Origin: Acidimicrobiaceae bacterium
GTDB lineage: Bacteria > Actinomycetota > Acidimicrobiia > Acidimicrobiales > Bog-793
NCBI GenBank assembly: GCA_025464005.1
Contig: JAODBO010000139.1
Location: forward strand, 1 to 64,000
Reading direction: 5' to 3'
DNA: 64,000 nt
Position 1 is the stretch's first letter. Every line of letters begins with the position of its first letter. The notes under the pieces are model-generated. The model was not told the DNA's origin. It ran no database searches and worked only from the letters and a program-made list of their open reading frames with translations. A program made the position numbers and the translations under genes. Shown in pieces: positions 18,924-26,706 of this stretch.

Positions 18924-20347
18924 CGGCCGCCGGCGGTCCGCCCCGCGTTCGTTTCGCGCCGTCACCGACCGGTTATTTCCACGTCGGTGGTGCTCGCACC
19001 GCGCTCTACAACTGGCTCGTGGCGCGCCGCCTAGGGGGCGCGTTCGTGCTGAGGATCGAGGACACCGACCGCGAGCGCAGCGACGAGTCGTGGACCGAGG
19101 GCATTCTCTCGGCCCTCAGCTGGCTCGGCATCGACTGGGACGAGGGCCCCTACCGCCAGTCGGAGCGTCGTGACCTCTACGACGAGGCCGCGAGGCGGCT
19201 CTACGCGGCGCGCCTCCTCTACGCGTGCGACTGCCAGCGCGCCGACGTCGAGGCGCGCAACAAGGACAACCCCACGCCCGGCTACGACGGCTTCTGCCGA
19301 GACCGTGGTCTCGAGCCCGGTCCCGGACGTGCGCTGCGCTTCAGGGTCCCCGACGAGGGCGTGACCGTGGTCCACGATGTGGTGCGCGGCGACGTGGAGT
19401 TCGCCAACTCCACGATCGAGGACTTCGTCGTCATCAAGTCGAGCGGGGACCCGCTCTTCGTGCTCGCGGTCGTCGTCGACGACATCGCGATGGGGATCAC
19501 CCATGTGATCCGGGCCGAGGAGCACCTCCCGACGACCCCGAAGGCGGTGTTGCTCTGGGAGGCCCTCGAAGGTGGCGCCCTCCCGGTGTACGCGCACCTT
19601 CCGGTGCTCGTCAACGAGAAGCGCCAGAAGCTGTCGAAGCGCCGTGACCGAGTCGCGGTCGAGGACTATCGCATGCTCGGCTACCTGCCCGAGGCGATGC
19701 GCAACTACCTCGCCCTGCTCGGATGGGCTCCCGCCGACGGTCGGGAGGTGCTCAGCCTTGCCGAGCTCGTCGACGAGTTTCGCCTCGAGGACGTCAACGT
19801 CTCGCCCGCCTTCTTCGACGAGAAGCGGCTCCTGCACTTCAACGGTCTCTACATCCGCGCCCTCGACGACGCGGAGTTCATCGATCGCTCGCAGCCGTTC
19901 CTCGTCGCGCCGTATGCGACGTGGACTGACGAGACCTTCGACCCGGTGCCGTTCGAACGGCTGGCTCCGCTCGTGAAGGAACGGGTCGGAACCCTCGGAG
20001 AGGTGGCGCCGATGGTCGCCTTCTTGTTCGCGGAACCGTTCGTGATGGACGAGGCGGCATTCGCGAAGGCCATAGCGAACGACCCCGGCGCGCGTCCGAT
20101 CCTCGAGGCGGCGTACGACGTGTTCTCCGCAAGCCCGTGGGACGCGGAGTCGTTGAAGGCCGAGCTGATCGCGATCGCCGAGTCGGCGGGTCGCAAGCTC
20201 GCCAAGGCCCAGGCCCCGATCCGGGTAGCCACGATGGGCAGCGCGGTCGGCCTTCCGCTGTTCGAGTCGCTCCAGGTGCTGGGCCGCGAGCGCGCACGTG
20301 CGCGGATCGCCGCCGCGCTCGAGCACGTCGGCGCAGAGCAGGACTAA
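18920..20347 (+). CDS. gltX: Glutamyl-tRNA synthetase
   Basis: A 475-residue class I aminoacyl-tRNA synthetase. The HIGH-type motif is HVGG (21-24, in FAPSPTGYFHVGGAR) and the KMSKS-type motif is KLSKR (237-241). The CDCQRADVEARNKDNPTPGYDGFCR segment is typical of bacterial GluRS. It charges tRNA-Glu and, in actinobacteria using GatCAB, probably also mischarges tRNA-Gln (inference from phylogeny). The GTG at 18920 overlaps the ferredoxin stop. tRNA-Gln and tRNA-Glu genes lie about 0.7 and 0.9 kb downstream. Confidence 0.95.
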   Translation: MTAAGGPPRVRFAPSPTGYFHVGGARTALYNWLVARRLGGAFVLRIEDTDRERSDESWTEGILSALSWLGIDWDEGPYRQSERRDLYDEAARRLYAARLLYACDCQRADVEARNKDNPTPGYDGFCRDRGLEPGPGRALRFRVPDEGVTVVHDVVRGDVEFANSTIEDFVVIKSSGDPLFVLAVVVDDIAMGITHVIRAEEHLPTTPKAVLLWEALEGGALPVYAHLPVLVNEKRQKLSKRRDRVAVEDYRMLGYLPEAMRNYLALLGWAPADGREVLSLAELVDEFRLEDVNVSPAFFDEKRLLHFNGLYIRALDDAEFIDRSQPFLVAPYATWTDETFDPVPFERLAPLVKERVGTLGEVAPMVAFLFAEPFVMDEAAFAKAIANDPGARPILEAAYDVFSASPWDAESLKAELIAIAESAGRKLAKAQAPIRVATMGSAVGLPLFESLQVLGRERARARIAAALEHVGAEQD

Positions 20348-20353
20348 GGGAGC

Positions 20354-20992
20354 GTGTTGCTCTTCGCCCCGATCAGATGGGCGCTCAAGCTCGTGTACTT
20401 CGCGGTGCTCGCCGCCGTCGTCTACCTCGTGGTGAGCGGGTTCCAGGTCGTCTTCGCCTCGCACCTGCCGACCGGCGCCGCTTCGGCCCGCAAGGCCCGA
20501 GCGATCGTCGTGCTTGGAGCACCCGTGGTCAACGGCTCGCCCGGCCCCGACCTGACCGCCCGACTCCGGCAGACCCTGCGGCTGTTCGACGCTTCGCGTG
20601 GGCCTAAAGTCGTGGTCGTCGGCGAGGCCGCGAGCCCGGGAGTCGGCGCAGAGACGACGGTCGCGCGCGACTGGCTCGTCGCTCGCGGCGTCCCGGCATC
20701 GAGCGTGGCAACGGTGACCGCACCGGACGCCTCTACGGGCCTCACGAAGGTCAAGTCGATCCCAGGCGTCGGTGTCGGCGACGGTACGAGCGTCATCATC
20801 GTCACCGACGCGATCGACGCCCTGTGGACCAACGGCGCCGCGTCGAAGGCCGGCCTGTCGGCGCAAGTCTCGCCTGCCCTCGGATCGGAGAAGGCCGTCT
20901 ACGAGGAGCTCGGCGCGCTGTGGCGGCAGGCGACCGGTGTCGCCGTGGGCCGGCTGATCGGCTACGGCCACGCCACTTGGGCCGCTCACTGA
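20354..20992 (+). CDS. YdcF-like (DUF218) membrane-anchored protein
   Basis: A 212-residue protein with one N-terminal membrane segment (about residues 9-34) followed by a DUF218/YdcF domain: RAIVVLGAPVVNGSPGPDL, VVVVGEAAS, VARDWLVARGVPASSV, VIIVTD. In the family this fold binds nucleotides or SAM and some members act in envelope or vitamin B12 biology; the role here is unknown. The GTG at 20354 is 6 bp after gltX, so the two are probably cotranscribed. Confidence 0.75.
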   Translation: MLLFAPIRWALKLVYFAVLAAVVYLVVSGFQVVFASHLPTGAASARKARAIVVLGAPVVNGSPGPDLTARLRQTLRLFDASRGPKVVVVGEAASPGVGAETTVARDWLVARGVPASSVATVTAPDASTGLTKVKSIPGVGVGDGTSVIIVTDAIDALWTNGAASKAGLSAQVSPALGSEKAVYEELGALWRQATGVAVGRLIGYGHATWAAH

Positions 20993-21045
20993 TCCGGTCC
21001 TGCCTCGACATGCCGAGGTCTGCTGTTAAGATCCGGGGCGCCCAT

Positions 21046-21117
21046 TCGGGGGTGGTGTAATCGGCAACACAACAGGTTCTGGCCCTGTCATTGGGGGTTC
21101 GAGTCCTCCCCCCCGAG
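21046..21117 (+). tRNA. tRNA-Gln (anticodon CTG)
   Basis: The 72-nt gene has acceptor TCGGGGG pairing with CCCCCGA, a D arm with GGTGTAATCGGCAACAC, an anticodon stem ACAGG/CCTGT with loop TTCTGGC (anticodon CTG) and a T arm GGGGG-TTCGAGT-CCTCC. The weak U1-A72 pair and G73 are expected for tRNA-Gln. CCA is not encoded. Confidence 0.95.
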
Positions 21118-21122
21118 CAAAG

Positions 21123-21152
21123 CGTCCCGCCGCCCTCCCGGTCGGCGGGACG
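21123..21152 (+). terminator. Hairpin terminator after tRNA-Gln
   Basis: CGTCCCGCCG at 21123-21132 pairs perfectly with CGGCGGGACG at 21143-21152 (10-bp stem, 10-base loop). TTCGGTTT follows, giving a short T-rich tail. Confidence 0.75.
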
Positions 21153-21212
21153 TTCGGTTTCCGCTACCATGCTGAGCCGTCCGCGTGGCGCCGTCCGCGC
21201 GGTTCGCAGCTT

Positions 21213-21288
21213 GGCCCCATCGTCTAGAGGCCTAGGACACCACCCTCTCAAGGTGGAGACACGGGTTCGAATCCCGTTGGGGCTACCA
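21213..21288 (+). tRNA. tRNA-Glu (anticodon CTC)
   Basis: The acceptor GGCCCCA pairs with TGGGGCT (one G-U). The D arm is TCGTCTAGAGGCCTAGGACA, the anticodon stem CCACC/GGTGG with loop CTCTCAA (anticodon CTC), and the T arm ACGGG-TTCGAAT-CCCGT. A73 is followed by an encoded CCA (21286-21288). It is the last housekeeping gene before a region of different composition. Confidence 0.96.
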
Positions 21289-21691
21289 GAAAGTCTTCCC
21301 TGTTCAAGGGCTGTTCAGCTGCTGACAGCCTCGCTCGATCGAGCAGGTTTGCCACAAGGGCGCGTCCATGTCGCGCTCTCGCGTGGCGAGCCGACGGGGG
21401 GTACAACCCGTTCGCGCTGTGCGCCATCGACCCGAGCGGCCCGTTCGAAATCGGCGTCGTAGTGCACCACGACCAAACCTGGCTGTTTCGACGTGGCGGA
21501 AATGACGAGATCGGGGATCGCGACCGGCGTTGTCCTCCGCGGGCCAGGGCGTACTGCAACTCGAGAGCCTCCGACATCACCTTGGGGGTGATGGACGCCG
21601 AGTCCAAGGCTCGTCGTTCGTCTAGCACTCTTCATAGACACGGGCTCTGCCTGCCTGACACTCCCGTCGCGGCGGAGACACTGAGCGTTGC
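21289..21691. other. Gene-free stretch after tRNA-Glu
   Basis: About 400 bp with no supportable gene. A minus-strand open frame runs through here into the tRNA and ends VAPTGFEPVSPP, the well-known false translation of a tRNA T arm. The tRNA 3' end is a common integration site, but I found no second copy of it downstream. Confidence 0.6.
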
Positions 21692-22516
21692 TCACATGGG
21701 CACCTTGATGCCGCGTTTGACCAGCCAGACGTTCGCGGGCCACGAGGTGCCGTACCCGATGATCATGCCGACCTGCATGAGGAGCCAGTAGGCGGCCGAA
21801 CTGGGCATTAGGTGGTGCGGTGCCGGGAACAGAACGAACGCCATGATCGCCATCCAGCCGAACAGGCCAATCTCGAACGCGGTCAGCGATATGAAATCCG
21901 CCTTGGCCGCCGCGATCAAGCCGTCTTTCAGCCCCATACCGCGCATCGGCGCGATCGCGAAATATTGGAAGATGATGCCAAAGATAAGAGCGAGAATGTA
22001 GTCGCCGATGTATTCGGCTCCCAGGGTGAGTCCGGCAATGGTGAGGCCCAGCCCAAATATCGCGAACTCGGAGATCACGTCGCCCAGGGTGCATCCAGAG
22101 CCGCAGTGGCTCACCTCGATGGCCATCGTGACCCACCATGGCTTGGCACACTCATCCGGCGGCGCTGGCTCGACGGCGCCGCCTGGTTCGGCTGCGCCAG
22201 CCATCTCGTGACGATTGTTCTGCAGGTCGTCCATCTGCCTGCCGGCGCCAGCAGATCCCACACCAGCCACCGACACCCGTGCCGGGCCCATGGACATCGA
22301 TGCCAGCGTCGTCCAGGCGGCGGCTCGCCCCCAGCGCCAGTACAGCGCGAGCGCGAACGGGCCGAAGTACAGCGCGGTGATCGGAAAGACGAATTTCATC
22401 ACGCCCATCGGCTGACGTCGGTGATTGAAGGCGATGTCGTAGGCGATGATGCCTACGCAACAGAAACACAGTGATAGGTAGACCCACGCGACGACCGTCA
22501 GCCAGACTGGCGCCAT
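21692..22516 (-). CDS. DUF4396 multi-pass membrane protein
   Basis: A 274-residue protein with about six hydrophobic segments, starting MAPVWLTVVAWVYLSLCFCC. The second half carries VSHCGSGCTLGDVISE followed by LTAFEIGLFGWMAIM and PANVWLVKRGIKVPM, the pattern of DUF4396 membrane proteins. The HCGSGC motif suggests metal or redox chemistry in the membrane, but no function is established. A loop of about 50 residues rich in Ala, Pro and Met separates the two halves. The ATG at 22516 excludes an open but unlikely N-terminal extension. Confidence 0.8.
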   Translation of the reverse strand: MAPVWLTVVAWVYLSLCFCCVGIIAYDIAFNHRRQPMGVMKFVFPITALYFGPFALALYWRWGRAAAWTTLASMSMGPARVSVAGVGSAGAGRQMDDLQNNRHEMAGAAEPGGAVEPAPPDECAKPWWVTMAIEVSHCGSGCTLGDVISEFAIFGLGLTIAGLTLGAEYIGDYILALIFGIIFQYFAIAPMRGMGLKDGLIAAAKADFISLTAFEIGLFGWMAIMAFVLFPAPHHLMPSSAAYWLLMQVGMIIGYGTSWPANVWLVKRGIKVPM

Positions 22517-23113
22517 GACCTGACCATCCCTCCGTCCGGTTCCCCACTCACATGATGAACTGACTAATGCCCGACGTGACGAGCACGTCGGTAAGGGTGT
22601 CGATCCCGGCCGGAGGCGCCCCCAGTTCTGGGCTCGAGGAGTGGGTGACGAGGTCGTCCCCGGGTCGGGGCTCCAGATCTGGCGTGGGCTGATCCTCCTC
22701 GCGTCGGCGCTCTGTCTCGGCGGCTCCGGTTGCAATCGGTCTTGCAACAGACAGCTTGACGGTACGGACAGGCTGGAAACGAGGCAAGGCTCGAACGCAG
22801 CGCTGGTCGTCGCCGAACAGTCGCGGGGCGCGTCCTGCCTTCCAAATGCCGGTGGTGGGCAGTCGCGAATAGAGATCGCCGGCACCGAATACCGAGTCGA
22901 CCTGTCGGCGAGGCCGCCCGATCAGACGGCTCGGGATCGCCGAATCCGAGTTCCCGCTGAAGCTCCGTATCGTCGGAGCCCGGGCTGCGCCGAGTGATCG
23001 TTCGGGGGCCCTACTAGCTGGTCCGGATCGGCCGCATCGCAGAGGTGCTCGGGCGTGAATTCGGAAGGAGCGTAGAGTTCGAGCCGACTGCTGGTGGGCA
23101 AACCCAAGCGAGG
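22517..23113. other. Gene-free stretch
   Basis: About 600 bp between divergent genes. Open frames exist on both strands, but none has a start, composition or motif that I can support. It probably contains the promoters of the two flanking genes and possibly decayed sequence. Confidence 0.5.
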
Positions 23114-23524
23114 GTGACGAGCGTGGCAACTACGAGCACTGCGAACAATGACGATTCCCGCGAGATCGACGAGATGATCCAGGAGTTCGGCGACTGGCGC
23201 GGGCCAAAGTTGTCGCGACTTCGTGCGCTAATCAACGAAGCAGTCCCCGGGGTGGACGAAGAGCTGAAGTGGCGGAAGCCGTCGAACCCACACGGTGTCC
23301 CGACCTGGTCTCACAACGGTCAGATCTGTACGGGCGAGACCTACAAGAAGGTCGTGAAGCTCACGTTCTTCAAGGGCGCGTCGCTCACAGATCCGACGGG
23401 CCTCTTCAATTCAAGCTTGCAAGGCAACACGCGGCGCGCCATCGACTTCGGCGAAGCCGACGAAATCGATGAATCGGCGTTGAAGGCCCTACTCCGGGCC
23501 GCGGTCGACCTCAACGCCGGGTAG
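23114..23524 (+). CDS. DUF1801 (YdhG-like) protein
   Basis: A 136-residue soluble protein with EIDEMIQEFGDWRGPKLSRL, PGVDEELKWRKPS, WSHNGQICTGETYKKVVKLTFFKGASL and a C-terminal helix ESALKALLRAAVDL. This is the DUF1801/YdhG fold, seen in many stand-alone bacterial proteins of unknown role. The GTG at 23114 with GAGG upstream is preferred; a second GTG lies three codons later. It lies in the lower-GC region after tRNA-Glu. Confidence 0.75.
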   Translation: MTSVATTSTANNDDSREIDEMIQEFGDWRGPKLSRLRALINEAVPGVDEELKWRKPSNPHGVPTWSHNGQICTGETYKKVVKLTFFKGASLTDPTGLFNSSLQGNTRRAIDFGEADEIDESALKALLRAAVDLNAG

Positions 23525-24014
23525 GCAGGTCGGGAGGACTGGATCTTGGGGCTCTCGTCTCCCCCCGGGACATTTATCTTGCTTGTCGACAGAGTTCCCG
23601 GAGTGTCGACGAAAAGCACGACGCGAGCAATGGTCGTAATTCGTTACCTCGACGGATGATCAGAATCTGCACGCCGATCCCTTCGTAGGTCACGTGCCGA
23701 GCAGCAATCAGTCGACCGGCCGCGTTGAGCGAGATAGACGATTATCTGAAGCCCTTTTGGGAGGTTCCTTGTAAAGGGTGACTTTCGCGCCGTAGACAGG
23801 TCGCTGACCTCGGGATCTGCGGACCGTGCTGAGGCCCGTCGAAGTCCAGAAGCTCAGCGCCGGCGAGTTCAAGACGGCGAGCGCGAGCGCCTACGAGCAC
23901 GGCGCCGTGAGGAGCTTTCGAGGGCGTCCGACGCCGACCTCAACAAACATTTGCGCTACGAATCCGATGATGCCTTGCGGACATCGTCAACTACGGCGCC
24001 CTATTGTGCTCCCG
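23525..24014. other. Gene-free stretch before the lipoprotein gene
   Basis: About 490 bp with stops in most frames and visibly lower GC than the flanks. The lipoprotein frame is open upstream to 23826, but that part has no signal-peptide character. Nothing else is recognised. Confidence 0.5.
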
Positions 24015-24617
24015 ATGCCAAGGGGCGATCGTCGGAGTCGAGTCACTGCCCGACCGCGGAGGTACAGGCCCACCGGAGGTCGAGCCTCCGCTGGCGGCGC
24101 ATGGATCGCCGTCTCGCTCCTGTCGGCGAGCATGCTCGGCGCCGCCTGCGGCGGAGCCCCGACATCGGGCGTAGCGAGCATCGGATCTACGACTTCGCCG
24201 AATGTTGGCGCCTCCCCCGGTAGTGCCGGCGAGTCCGCCGACTTCACCAACGCGCTCAAGTATGCGCGATGCATGCGCGGACACGGCGAGCCCGACTTTC
24301 CGGATCCGCAGAATCCCGGCGGTTTTTCGACCGGAGCACTGGCTCGGCTGGACACCGCGTCGCCCAAGTTTGTCTCGGCCGAGAACATCTGTCGACGCCG
24401 GCTCCCCAACGACGGCCAGCCGACTCCAGCCGAGCTTCAACAGGCGATTGACGAAGGCCTCCGATTTGCCCGATGCATGCGCGCCCACCATGTGGAGTTC
24501 CCGGATCCCGGCATATCCGGAGACCATATGACCATCAACTTCAATGACATTGCCGACCCGAACTCGCCGCAGTACCTGGCGGCGGCGCAGGTCTGTAAGA
24601 CCACTCCAAGCTCATGA
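24015..24617 (+). CDS. Putative lipoprotein with repeated RCMRxH motif
   Basis: The 200-residue protein has an Arg-rich N-terminus, a hydrophobic segment and a lipobox (SMLGAAC, the cysteine being about residue 44), so it is probably a lipoprotein on the outer face of the membrane. The mature part has two similar blocks, YARCMRGHGEPDFPDPQ and FARCMRAHHVEFPDPG, each with one cysteine plus another cysteine further on (ENICRRRLP; AAQVCKTT). This pattern is frequent in actinobacterial lipoproteins, often beside ABC exporters, but its role is unknown. The ATG at 24015 or the GTG at 24006 could be the start. Confidence 0.65.
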   Translation: MPRGDRRSRVTARPRRYRPTGGRASAGGAWIAVSLLSASMLGAACGGAPTSGVASIGSTTSPNVGASPGSAGESADFTNALKYARCMRGHGEPDFPDPQNPGGFSTGALARLDTASPKFVSAENICRRRLPNDGQPTPAELQQAIDEGLRFARCMRAHHVEFPDPGISGDHMTINFNDIADPNSPQYLAAAQVCKTTPSS

Positions 24618-24786
24618 TCTCAGCCGGTCCGCGCTGCTGTCGGGCGGCGCAGCTCCAATCCTGACTCAACGGACGCGGGTTTCTCTGCCCGACCGACGGT
24701 CCTGGCGACCGCCGCCGCCGCCGCCTCTCGTCCTCGATAGTCGTCGTCGCGCGGGCAGCTCCTCGACGCGGTCCCGGCCGGAGCGG

Positions 24787-24930
24787 CTAGCGAAGGTTGA
24801 GAATGCTTCCCTGCACAGCGGCTTGGACCCGGACCTTGGCATCCTTATATCCGGTCACGATCGAGTCGATCTGGTCGTCTGTTCGCGCGGGATCATGATG
24901 GAACAAAAGCAGCTGATCCACTGTCGGTAG
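24787..24930 (-). pseudogene. C-terminal remnant of an MBL-fold metallo-hydrolase
   Basis: The minus-strand frame encodes LPTVDQLLLFHHDPARTDDQ followed by IDSIVTGYKDAKVRV and about 12 more residues. LFHHDPxxTDDxID is the end of a metallo-beta-lactamase-fold family in which this histidine pair completes the metal site. Upstream of it (24931 onward) the sequence no longer resembles the family, so only the last 47 residues remain. The flanks, 24618-24786 and 24931-25007, hold no recognisable gene; a short CCG run lies near 24711-24724. Confidence 0.5.
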
Positions 24931-25007
24931 CGCGCAGATGCCACAACGCGGCCCCTCGCACGAATGATCGTCCCGGGCCGCGTCAACAACCTGTTGGCCA
25001 GCAACAA

Positions 25008-25262
25008 CTAGTCGCCAACAGCCCGTCGAGCGCTCCGCCGCTTGATCTCCTTGGCCTGCTCGGGCTTCAGCACCTGCCATAAGGTCTGCCTCGAGATGCC
25101 GAGACGCTTCGCTGTCTCGGTCGGACCGAGACCCGCGACGACCCTTTCGGCCAGCTCTCGTCGTCGCGCGGCGAGCGCGCTGATCTTCTCTCGGTGGCCG
25201 GAGATCTCCAGCGGGATGCGTTGGAGCTCTTTGAGCTGCGCCTCGAGGTCGGATTCCGTCAC
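25008..25262 (-). CDS. Small Hin/resolvase-type HTH protein
   Basis: An 84-residue protein. The first half is a charged helix or coiled coil (LEAQLKELQRIPLEISGHR onward) and the second half is an HTH, GLGPTETAKRLGISRQTLWQVL, like the DNA-binding end of resolvases. No recombinase catalytic domain is present. The GTG at 25262 is the first start. It lies 9 bp upstream of the position where tetR ends, on the same strand, so it may be the last gene of a tautomerase-tetR-HTH unit. Confidence 0.65.
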   Translation of the reverse strand: MTESDLEAQLKELQRIPLEISGHREKISALAARRRELAERVVAGLGPTETAKRLGISRQTLWQVLKPEQAKEIKRRSARRAVGD

Positions 25263-25271
25263 GTCACGAGG

Positions 25272-25943
25272 CTAACGCTGGTGTAAGGGATGGGATGACG
25301 ATGACCTGTCATTAGGGCCGGGTCTGGCGGCGTGCCTCGTTGCCGCGTCGACCAATGCGATCGCGGCTGAGCGTGCCGCATCACCAGCTCCGGAGCGATC
25401 CGTGTCGAGTCGGGCGGCTACCGCTGCACCGTCGTAGACCAATGCCAGCTGTCGCCCCAACTGCTCTGGGTTGCTCGCGCCCGCCCTTTTGGCGAGGTCC
25501 GAGAACAGCGTCCGCAGAAACTTGCGGTACTCGCCGGTGACGACCTCAACGCTCTCGCCCGGGCGGGCCTCCGTGCTGGCGTTTATAAACCTGCACCCGC
25601 GAAACGCTGGGTCCTGTAGAGCAGTCTCGACGGCCGCGAACAGGGCGAGGAGTTGCTCCTTCGGGTTGGTATATCCCGCGAGCACCTGTTCGATCTGCTC
25701 CCGACGGAGCTCGAAGTGCTCCTCCAGGTACGCCCGGACGAGACCGTCCTTGCCCCCGAAGTGGTGATACAGGGAGGCCTTGGCCGCACCCGCCTCCTTC
25801 AGAATCCGATCGATTCCGACGACGTGGACACCTTCGCCATAGAAGAGCGCATCGGCAACTTCCAGCAGGCGCTGACGCGGCGATCCCGCCGATTGCGGCG
25901 CGATCACTTCAGCAGTTGCTGTGGAACGTGACCGATTTGCCAT
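25272..25943 (-). CDS. TetR-family repressor
   Basis: A 223-residue regulator. The N-terminal HTH is QRLLEVADALFYGEGVHVVG followed by IDRILKEAGAAKASLYHHFGGKDGLV, a canonical TetR pattern. The C-terminal ligand domain has FRGCRFINASTEARPGE, common in TetR proteins acting on small lipophilic compounds. The ATG at 25943 is preferred. An AGAC-N6-GTCT palindrome lies 15 bp upstream of the start, and a related site lies upstream of the tautomerase gene, so it probably represses itself and the tautomerase. Confidence 0.88.
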   Translation of the reverse strand: MANRSRSTATAEVIAPQSAGSPRQRLLEVADALFYGEGVHVVGIDRILKEAGAAKASLYHHFGGKDGLVRAYLEEHFELRREQIEQVLAGYTNPKEQLLALFAAVETALQDPAFRGCRFINASTEARPGESVEVVTGEYRKFLRTLFSDLAKRAGASNPEQLGRQLALVYDGAAVAARLDTDRSGAGDAARSAAIALVDAATRHAARPGPNDRSSSSHPLHQR

Positions 25944-25957
25944 GCGCCCAGGGTACA

Positions 25958-25971
25958 AGACTGATCGGTCT
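25958..25971. promoter_or_regulatory. Possible TetR operator at its own start
   Basis: AGACTGATCGGTCT, an imperfect palindrome (12 of 14 positions symmetrical), sits 15 bp before the tetR start codon. It shares the AGAC...GTCT half-sites with the site at 26629-26648. Confidence 0.45.
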
Positions 25972-26096
25972 ATCTACGCTCACAAGCTCCCAGAGTCGGT
26001 AGACAGAATGCTCAATTGGGTTGGCATAGCGCCGTTGAGGACTTCCGGCGGTCCCTCAACTGGCTCCGCGCGAGAAAAGCAGATCGGCCTCCGCGC

Positions 26097-26549
26097 TCAG
26101 CTCCGCGAGCTCTCTCCGGCCGAAGTCGCGCTCGCGGCGATCTCGGCCCGCGCGGCTGCAGCGATGTCTGCACCCGTGTTGGCAAAGCCCCCAATTCCCC
26201 ATCCGCCGTCGGGGGACTCGGTGATCAGCACCCAGGTTCGATCCACGAGGCTCGGGTCGCCCGCGGCATCAGCAACGAGATCGGTGATCTCCCGCACCAC
26301 CCCGACCTGCTTCTCACGGTCGAGCACACCGGCCGGAGTCAGGATCTGTACTCGTACGTAGCCGCTCTCCCCGTCGACGTTGGAGATCGCGTTGGCAGGT
26401 AGCTCGTGGATGAAGGCAGCCGTATTCCTCCGGAAGAGGGCAAGGTCGGGTACCTTCTCCCAGCGCATCACCGTGGCCGCGAGCTCCCTCGCGAGCGCCT
26501 TCTTGTCGTCGAAGGTGCCTGCAGTCGCGAACAGGTCGATCATCGGCAT
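26097..26549 (-). CDS. Tautomerase superfamily protein
   Basis: A 150-residue protein beginning MPMIDLFATAGTF. After loss of Met the N-terminal proline is the general base of the tautomerase (4-OT/MIF) superfamily. PDLALFRRNTAAFIHELP and VRVQILTPAGVL fit the beta-alpha-beta repeats of the longer members. The ATG at 26549 has AAAGGAGG upstream. The substrate is unknown. It lies upstream of tetR on the same strand with 153 bp between them and carries an operator-like palindrome in its promoter region. Confidence 0.8.
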   Translation of the reverse strand: MPMIDLFATAGTFDDKKALARELAATVMRWEKVPDLALFRRNTAAFIHELPANAISNVDGESGYVRVQILTPAGVLDREKQVGVVREITDLVADAAGDPSLVDRTWVLITESPDGGWGIGGFANTGADIAAAARAEIAASATSAGESSRS

Positions 26550-26628
26550 TTGACTTCCTCCTTTGTGGCGGCGTTCGCCGCCTGAGCTCCCGCTTATCGA
26601 AGAGGGAGCGACCGGTTTGGTCGACCAC

Positions 26629-26648
26629 TAGACGTACCGGTTGGTCTA
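26629..26648. promoter_or_regulatory. Possible TetR operator upstream of the tautomerase gene
   Basis: TAGACGTACCGGTTGGTCTA, a 20-bp imperfect palindrome with TAGAC/GTCTA ends (two mismatched pairs). A related ACCGGTTTGGTC copy lies just beside it at 26611-26622. Confidence 0.5.
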
Positions 26649-26706
26649 CTCTGCTCTAACGATGGTCGCAAGCTCGACGAAGCGCCGCTCGTCCTCGACC
26701 CGACGC

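Noticed and set aside
21248..21628. Minus-strand open frame of 126 codons ending VAPTGFEPVSPP
   Set aside because: The end is the well-known false translation of the tRNA-Glu T arm and acceptor; the rest has no motif or ribosome binding site.
25008..25262. Resolvase or transposase
   Set aside because: Only the HTH part is present; no serine recombinase catalytic domain or terminal repeats were seen.
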